Shown here one piece after another: positions 59,327-64,000 of a stretch of 64,000 bases of DNA. Source of the stretch: Epiperipatus broadwayi. Its lineage: Eukaryota > Onychophora > Udeonychophora > Euonychophora > Peripatidae. The notes under the pieces are model-generated. The model searched no databases. It was given only the letters and a program-made list of their open reading frames with translations, and had not been told where the DNA came from. Numbering within the stretch: the first letter of the stretch is position 1; every line of letters begins with the position of its first letter. The DNA lies in assembly GCA_028023455.1 (NCBI GenBank), contig JAQFVV010006724.1, positions 124,001 through 188,000 on the forward strand. The letters are read 5' to 3'. A program made the position numbers and the translations under genes.

Positions 59327-59905
59327 AAGAACTATTCTATTTCTACCTGGCAAGTGAGAGAGATCAACTTGCTATTGCTAATCATTATCTACAGAGCCCA
59401 GCAAAGAATTGGTGGGGGTCAATGCATGAAAAACCCCAAACATTCGATGAATACCAAGCAGCATTTTGACTAGCTACTGGAGCGAGAAGCATCAAGATCA
59501 GATTCTTCAGCAAATCTTGCATGAAAAATATCGAGGGAGGGAAACAACCACTCAGTTTTTCCTCCGTCAAGTAGCACAATTCAGATCTCTCACCACATGC
59601 CCATTTTCGGAAGCTCATATCATCTGGACTGTGCAATCCAACATGCCCCAGGCAGTTCAGCAAGCAATGGTGATAAGCAGGATTACAAATGTAGATGAAA
59701 TGGCACACTTGCTGACTACCATGGATCTTGGAAAATTTTACATAGAACCCCAAGAAAGTGTGAAGAAAGTGGAGCCCCTTTTGACTCAATCTATAGCAAC
59801 ACAGAGATGGAATAGTCAACCTCGAGTAAACTATGACCAAAACCAAACCATGCCAAAAAGAAGATACCAGTATCAATTGGAAAACTTTCAGGGACCTCAT
59901 TAGGT
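59266..59905 (+). pseudogene. Gypsy gag, core and C-terminal part
   Basis: Frame one gives YLASERDQLAIANHYLQSPA followed by NWWGSMHEKPQTF up to a stop at ~59,467. Frame two gives, from about 59,466, TSYWSEKHQDQILQQILHEK, FLRQVAQFRSLTTCP and MAHLLTTMDLGKFYIEP, to TAG 59,901. This is the retrotransposon gag core: a WW helix, then the sweW-like block and the RQ..QF. motif. No CCHC zinc knuckle is visible before the stop, so the nucleocapsid part is absent or in the damaged stretch. The two frames show a single frameshift near 59,460. Confidence 0.82.
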
Positions 59906-60024
59906 TGTTCCTCCCAACAATGTCCCAACAAAAGATTCAGGAACACAAAGGGGTCACAAGAAAACCCCATCTCCACTATCATCAATGAAGCAGACACCTC
60001 ATTATCAGGGACACTCATTGATAC

Positions 60025-60850
60025 ATGTCCCACCATTCACATCAAAATAAGAAACCTGGTAACTCATGCCCTATTAGATTAGGGAGTCAAGTTTCTCTAA
60101 TATCAAAAGGATGGTATGACCAGTTGGAAAAGGAAAAACATCTCCTATGGTTACCCACCTGGGCTGTTCAATTAACACTTGCTAATGGAAAGAAAACCAA
60201 AACAGAAAATTACCAAGTTTGGCTAGAAATGACCCTCAGCACCACCACAGTTGGACACACCTTTTTGATTGTAGCTGGGTTGATTCATAACCTTATGATA
60301 GGATCAGATTTTTTATACCAACACCAGTGTACAATAGATTATGCCTGGTGCAAGCTGATTTTCAGGAAAGAACAAATCCCTTTTAGAGACCTGAATATTA
60401 ATACCTGCATGAGAGTAGGGTGTATTGCTCAGAAAGCAGACCTAGAGCTCATCAAAAAAAAGGTTCAAGAATCAACATTAATGTCCCCAAAAGATCAAGA
60501 CCAACTGCACCAGATCCTCACCAACAATGCAAAAGTATTCTCCAATACACTGGGGGAAATTAAGAGTTATGTGCACCATATTAAAGTCAAAGAAGAAAAC
60601 TATTTTCAAATGAAAACATATCTGATCCCATTCCAATACAAAGAGGAAGTCAACCACCAAATAGAACAGATGGTGGATTGGGGAATTATAGAAAAGGGAC
60701 CTTCACCATATAACAACCCTTTGGTGGTAGTCAAAAAGAAAAGCAGTGCCATCTGACTATGTTTACATGCATACAGGCTCAATAGCATTACAATCCCTGA
60801 ACACGATGTTCCACCATCTGTCCAAGAAATATTCACTCGACTTAGCAACA
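60025..60850 (+). pseudogene. Gypsy protease and RT entry
   Basis: The active site of the aspartic protease lies at about 60,065-60,085. It reads THALLD, then TAG, then G in one frame, while the remainder (GSQVSLISKGWYDQL) continues in the neighbouring frame. The break is therefore exactly inside the D-x-G triad. VGHTFLIVAGLIHNLMIGSD (the late protease strand) and YHIKVKEENYF-like text follow, then YNNPLVVVKKKSSAI of the RT start, ending at TGA 60,754. The same frame reopens and continues into RT. Retroviral-type proteases cut the gag-pol polyprotein, and this copy could not. The upstream ATG at 60,025 is unlikely to be the true start. Confidence 0.85.
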
Positions 60851-62412
60851 AGGCTGTGTTCTCTATATTGGACCTTATGGCCAGTTACTGGCAAATGACA
60901 CTAGACCCAAGGGATCAGAAGTATACTACCTTTAGACACAATGGTCAGACTCATCAGTTCAGGAGAGTTCCATTTGGCTTAATCAATAGTGGAGCTGGAT
61001 TGACGAGATGCATTGTCATGGTCTTATCAGAAGAAATTAAGAATCATCTTGTTTGCTATGTTGATGATGTGGTGATTGCCTCACAAAACATGGAAAAACA
61101 TCTAAGGTGTCTAAAGAAGTTTTTCCAGGAGTGTGCTAAAAAGAATATTACAGTTAACCTGGAAAAGAGTTGTTTTGCCCTCCCCAAGATATCCTTCCTG
61201 GGACACATTGTAAATGGACAAGGTATTAAGACACACCCAGACAAAGTGGAAGCCATCAAGAAATTTCCCAAGGCTACCACCCGAAAGCACGTCCGGTCAT
61301 TCTTGGGGTTGTGCAATTATTACCACAAATTTTCCCCTGGATTTGCACAAGACACCCCCCATCTAATAAATCTTCTAAAGAAAGGTCAGCGATGGATCTG
61401 GACAAGTAAACATGATGAAGAGTTTGAAAGTATTAAGGAAAACTTTTTAAAAATGGTCATGCTCCACCACCCCAATTTTATGTGTCCTTTCTATTTCCAG
61501 ACCAACAGTAGTAAGAAGGGATTAGGAGCCATCATATTCCAAATGGGGGAAAGTGGTAAACATCAAGTAATCAGTTTTTGCAGCCGTACCCTTCGAGGGG
61601 CAGAACTAAATTATACTGTTATGGAACAAGAGATGCTGGCAATTCTCTGGGCCTGCAATAAATTCAAGCAGATTTTGCTTGGATCAGAGGTCATCATCAT
61701 CATAGACCACAAGTGCTTAGAATTTCTCAACCGTAGCTATTTAACCAACGAATGGCTAATCCGTTGGAGCTTATTCCTTCAAAAGTTCAACTACAAAGTA
61801 ATATACTGCCCAGGGCCTGAAAATCTCATTGCTGATATCCTAAGTCACCATCCTATTGAGACACTCCAAGAAAACCCAACCATGGGAGATCAACCAATTA
61901 CAGTAATGCTGAATACAGCAAACACTGAGGTAAAAAATGAACTGGATAGGCTCCCATTCTGGCAGGCTAAGGAAGCAAGTTACCAATGGATAATTGACAC
62001 CCTCCACCAGTCACAATCTTCACAAGTCCACTATCCCAAGGTCCCTATTGGTCGATATAGGATCAGAAATAGAATCCTGCAAATTCGAACCAAAGATTAT
62101 GATAATCCATGGAAGATCCTGGTACCCACCAACCTACGTACCCCTTTAATTGACCACATTCATAATTTAATAGGACATTATGGCCCAAAGAAAACTGAAG
62201 AGGCACTAAGGCAGCAGTTTTACTGGGATGGTCTATATACTCATGTGTTGGCAATGCTTAGGAATTGTGCTGTTTGTGCTAGGAGTAAACCCCAAGCAAA
62301 TCATATGCTGGCAATCTTACTACCATTATTCCATCCACATGAAATGAACTATTGGCAATTGATCACTATGGGCCTCTACCGGCATTTAAGCATTACCAGT
62401 ACCTCTTGGTAA
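60757..62412 (+). pseudogene. Gypsy reverse transcriptase, RNase H and integrase start
   Basis: A continuous frame with RT motif A FSILDLMASYWQMTLDPRDQ, motif B VPFGLINSGAGLTR and motif C HLVCYVDDVVIAS with both aspartates intact. FLGHIVNGQGIKTHPDKVEA and the connection domain SFLGLCNYYHKFSPGFA follow. RNase H has FQTNSSKKGLGAIIF (N at the first catalytic aspartate position), YTVMEQEMLAILWACNKFKQ (E present) and IIIDHKCLEFLN (D present). Integrase begins with HIHNLIGHYGPKKTEEAL and RNCAVC: the HHCC zinc motif is complete. The frame fails around 62,340-62,400, before the first catalytic aspartate. RT itself looks intact at its active site. Confidence 0.93.
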
Positions 62413-62822
62413 CTTATGATGTATTTTCTAAATATGTATGTGCTTATCCAGTATGGAATGCCAACTCACGAAATGCAATTCGAGTCCTGCAGGAAAAACA
62501 GTTCCATGAAGTTGGAAAACCTATGACCATTTTATCAGACCATGGATCTGCTTTCACCTCCAAAGAATGGAAGGCATGGGTTGAAAAGCAAGGTACCAAA
62601 CACACACTAATGTCCATTCGAAACCCCCAATCTAACCCCTGTGAGCGAGTGATGAAAAAAATCAACCATCTCTACAGAACATATATACATGATAACCACA
62701 GAGGTTGGGTGAATCACCACAAAAAGATGACCCAATATATTAATAATACCATCAATGAATCTACAGGGTTTACACCGGTGCAACTCCACTTTGGAAAACC
62801 ATGCACCTTGCTAGTCTCTTAA
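62352..62822 (+). pseudogene. Gypsy integrase catalytic core
   Basis: Open for 156 residues in a new frame: MAIDHYGPLPAFKHYQYLLV with the first catalytic aspartate (about 62,361), MTILSDHGSAFTSKEWKAWV with the second (~62,540), and NPQSNPCERVMKKINHL with the glutamate (~62,642). This is the D, D(35)E pattern of retroviral-type integrases that join the DNA copy to the chromosome. GFTPVQLHFGKP ends the core. A stop at 62,820 precedes the C-terminal region. The catalytic triad is complete, but the core is separated by frame from the zinc domain. Confidence 0.9.
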
Positions 62823-63127
62823 AAGAGACCAGGGTAAGGCTAGAATACAAATGACTCAAATGGCTAAGCTTCGAGAGAGGTGAAAAGACACTAAACCACA
62901 TTCTTTTAAAATAGGAAACCTGGTCTGGGTGAGGGACCCAAAACCAAGTAATGTAAACAATAGAGAATCCCAGAAGTTCTTTCCACTATATAAAGGACCA
63001 TGTCTCATTCAACAAAAGTGTGGAAACAATGCTTTCCTGTTATCTAAGGATGGAGTGGTGAAAGGAACTTTTAATGCTCAACATTTAAAACCATACTATG
63101 AAATACCTCCAGATCCAGGGAAAGTTT
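62823..63127 (+). pseudogene. Gypsy integrase C-terminal domain
   Basis: After a short stretch with a TGA near 62,880, the frame is open to TAA 63,127. It has GNLVWVRDPKPSNVNNRESQ, FFPLYKGPCLIQQKCGNNAF and TFNAQHLKPYYEIPPDPGKV. This is the SH3-like barrel of integrase (KxGPY/F-type motif, here LYKGPCLI), which binds DNA. No chromodomain follows. The element's coding region ends here. Confidence 0.85.
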
Positions 63128-64000
63128 AAATTATTTTCAAAATGTGAGACCCTTTATGTATTACCCCACATAATTGAAATACATATTGATTACGTTGTTG
63201 GACTGTTGGTATATAAATCTTGTCTAAGGACTATTACCTAATAGTAACTAAATGAAGTAAGAAGACTAAAGTTAGTAGAATAAGGAAGATAAGAAAGAAT
63301 TGCTAAGAAAATAGAGCATTTAATAGGATTATAGTTTAAGAATTGTAATTTCAGCAGAGTAATAAATTTAGAAAAAACTAAAGGCTTGCAGATCTCAATA
63401 CAGTTACCATTCCAATAATAATAAAATAAACCTTTGTCAGAAAACCCTTGGTCAGCTTCTATTGTCACTGGACACCCAAGTAAAATGTTTTTTTGTTGTT
63501 TTTCCCCCTAAGTTGAGGGATATGAAGCTGGAAATATAGTACATATTTCTGCTTCACCTAGTGCCAATGTCATCAGCACTAGTGTGGGTTTGAACCCAAC
63601 CTTTAATAACTGACACCCATCTCATATTAGGTGGTAGTATATTTTAAGCAATATTATAATCTTTTATATTTCATTAATCTTATTTTATAATTAAAACTAA
63701 CCTTTTTATATTAGTTTATTTATTTTATATTTGTAAAAATGTATATTGTGTTTATTTTATTAAATTGAATTGAATCCTAGATATCTATAAAATGTTACAA
63801 ATATATCAAATTCTTTATTAAAGTTCATTTTCTTCAATTAATTAGTGGGTAACATTTTATATTTATCTTTTAATCAATGTACACTTGAGAATCAATTATT
63901 TAAACAATGTAATATTTTTAAAAAATATTTTGTAAATTTCTGCTTAAGTTTATGTCAAATATGTTTGAAAGTCATTGTACCAAATTTTTTTGAATAAAAT
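63128..64000. other. Gypsy 3' flank with candidate LTR
   Basis: 63,145-63,473 could be a 3' LTR: it starts TGTGAGACCC, ends CACTGGACA, and has AATAAA-type signals (63,423-63,430). A matching 5' LTR was not found left of the gag start, so this is only a candidate. The rest to the window end is AT-rich with no gene. A palindromic GGGTTTGAACCC lies at 63,586-63,597. Confidence 0.35.

Larger units (their letters stand above)
58601..63127 (+). mobile_element. Ty3/Gypsy LTR retrotransposon, best preserved copy
   Basis: A 4.5-kb internal region with gag, protease, reverse transcriptase, RNase H and integrase in Ty3/Gypsy order (RT before RNase H before integrase). There is no envelope gene and no chromodomain visible. 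It is broken by two frameshifts in gag, one break in the protease active site, one in-frame stop (60,754), one or two frameshifts in integrase and one stop before the C-terminal domain. The sister copy is at 44.1-47.3 kb. A candidate 3' LTR is noted at 63,145. Codon choice is less AT-biased than the surroundings, as expected of a more recent arrival. Confidence 0.92.

Noticed and set aside
63145-63473. Definite 3' LTR of the Gypsy element
   Set aside because: TG...CA ends and a polyadenylation-like signal are present, but no matching 5' LTR or convincing polypurine tract was found, so it is kept only as a candidate.
1-64000. CRISPR arrays, operons, ribosome binding sites, bacterial terminators
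   Set aside because: The sequence is eukaryotic in character, and none of the tandem repeats has the regular repeat-spacer structure of a CRISPR array.

Overview
The window is strongly AT-rich, densely repetitive eukaryotic DNA. I find no operons, no rRNA, no CRISPR array and no host protein-coding gene I could defend. Every coding signal I recognise belongs to a decayed transposable element. The mix of animal-type elements (RTE-like and other LINEs, a Penelope-like element, a ZBED5-like hAT, a Merlin DNA transposon, Ty3/Gypsy elements), together with many AT, GA and GATA-type microsatellites, points to an invertebrate animal. I cannot name the species. Low GC and microsatellite style would fit several molluscs, cnidarians or arthropods.

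Layout: 1-844 is a head-to-head fragment of a Penelope-like element with a GIY-YIG tail. 1,228-3,220 is a non-coding repeat of about 2 kb whose relative lies at 34,680-36,600. 3,232-6,430 is a nearly full-length RTE-type LINE, followed by TA/GA/GATA repeats. 10,420-11,545 holds three copies of one unit, two of them forming a large palindrome. 12,909-16,650 (minus) is a LINE with zinc-knuckle ORF1, endonuclease and YMDD-type reverse transcriptase. 16,640-17,785 (plus) is a hAT transposase relic. 18,313-18,405 is a tRNA-like SINE head. 20,128-20,636 is another palindrome. 20,913-21,884 is a Merlin element with long inverted repeats and an 8-bp target duplication. 21.9-38.7 kb is mostly unannotatable AT-rich DNA with local duplications and a striking C-rich tract at 32.3 kb.

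38,765-41,500 (minus) is a second, more decayed copy of the same RTE. 44,100-47,330 is a decayed Ty3/Gypsy element, followed by a 490-bp palindrome at 47,341-47,833. 49,558-49,974 is a small terminal-inverted-repeat element and 51,091-51,286 a near-perfect palindrome. 52-58.5 kb is AT-rich with microsatellites. 58,601-63,127 is the best preserved Gypsy element (gag, protease, RT, RNase H, integrase), still broken by several frameshifts and stops.

The recurring theme is inverted architecture: at least seven foldback or inverted-repeat units of unrelated sequence lie in 64 kb. The most interesting are the Penelope head-to-head pair, the palindromes at 10.4, 20.1, 47.3 and 51.1 kb, and the intact-ended Merlin. 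I see no evidence of a new enzymatic or defence system. What is unusual is structural. All family names rest on motif recognition without database searches.
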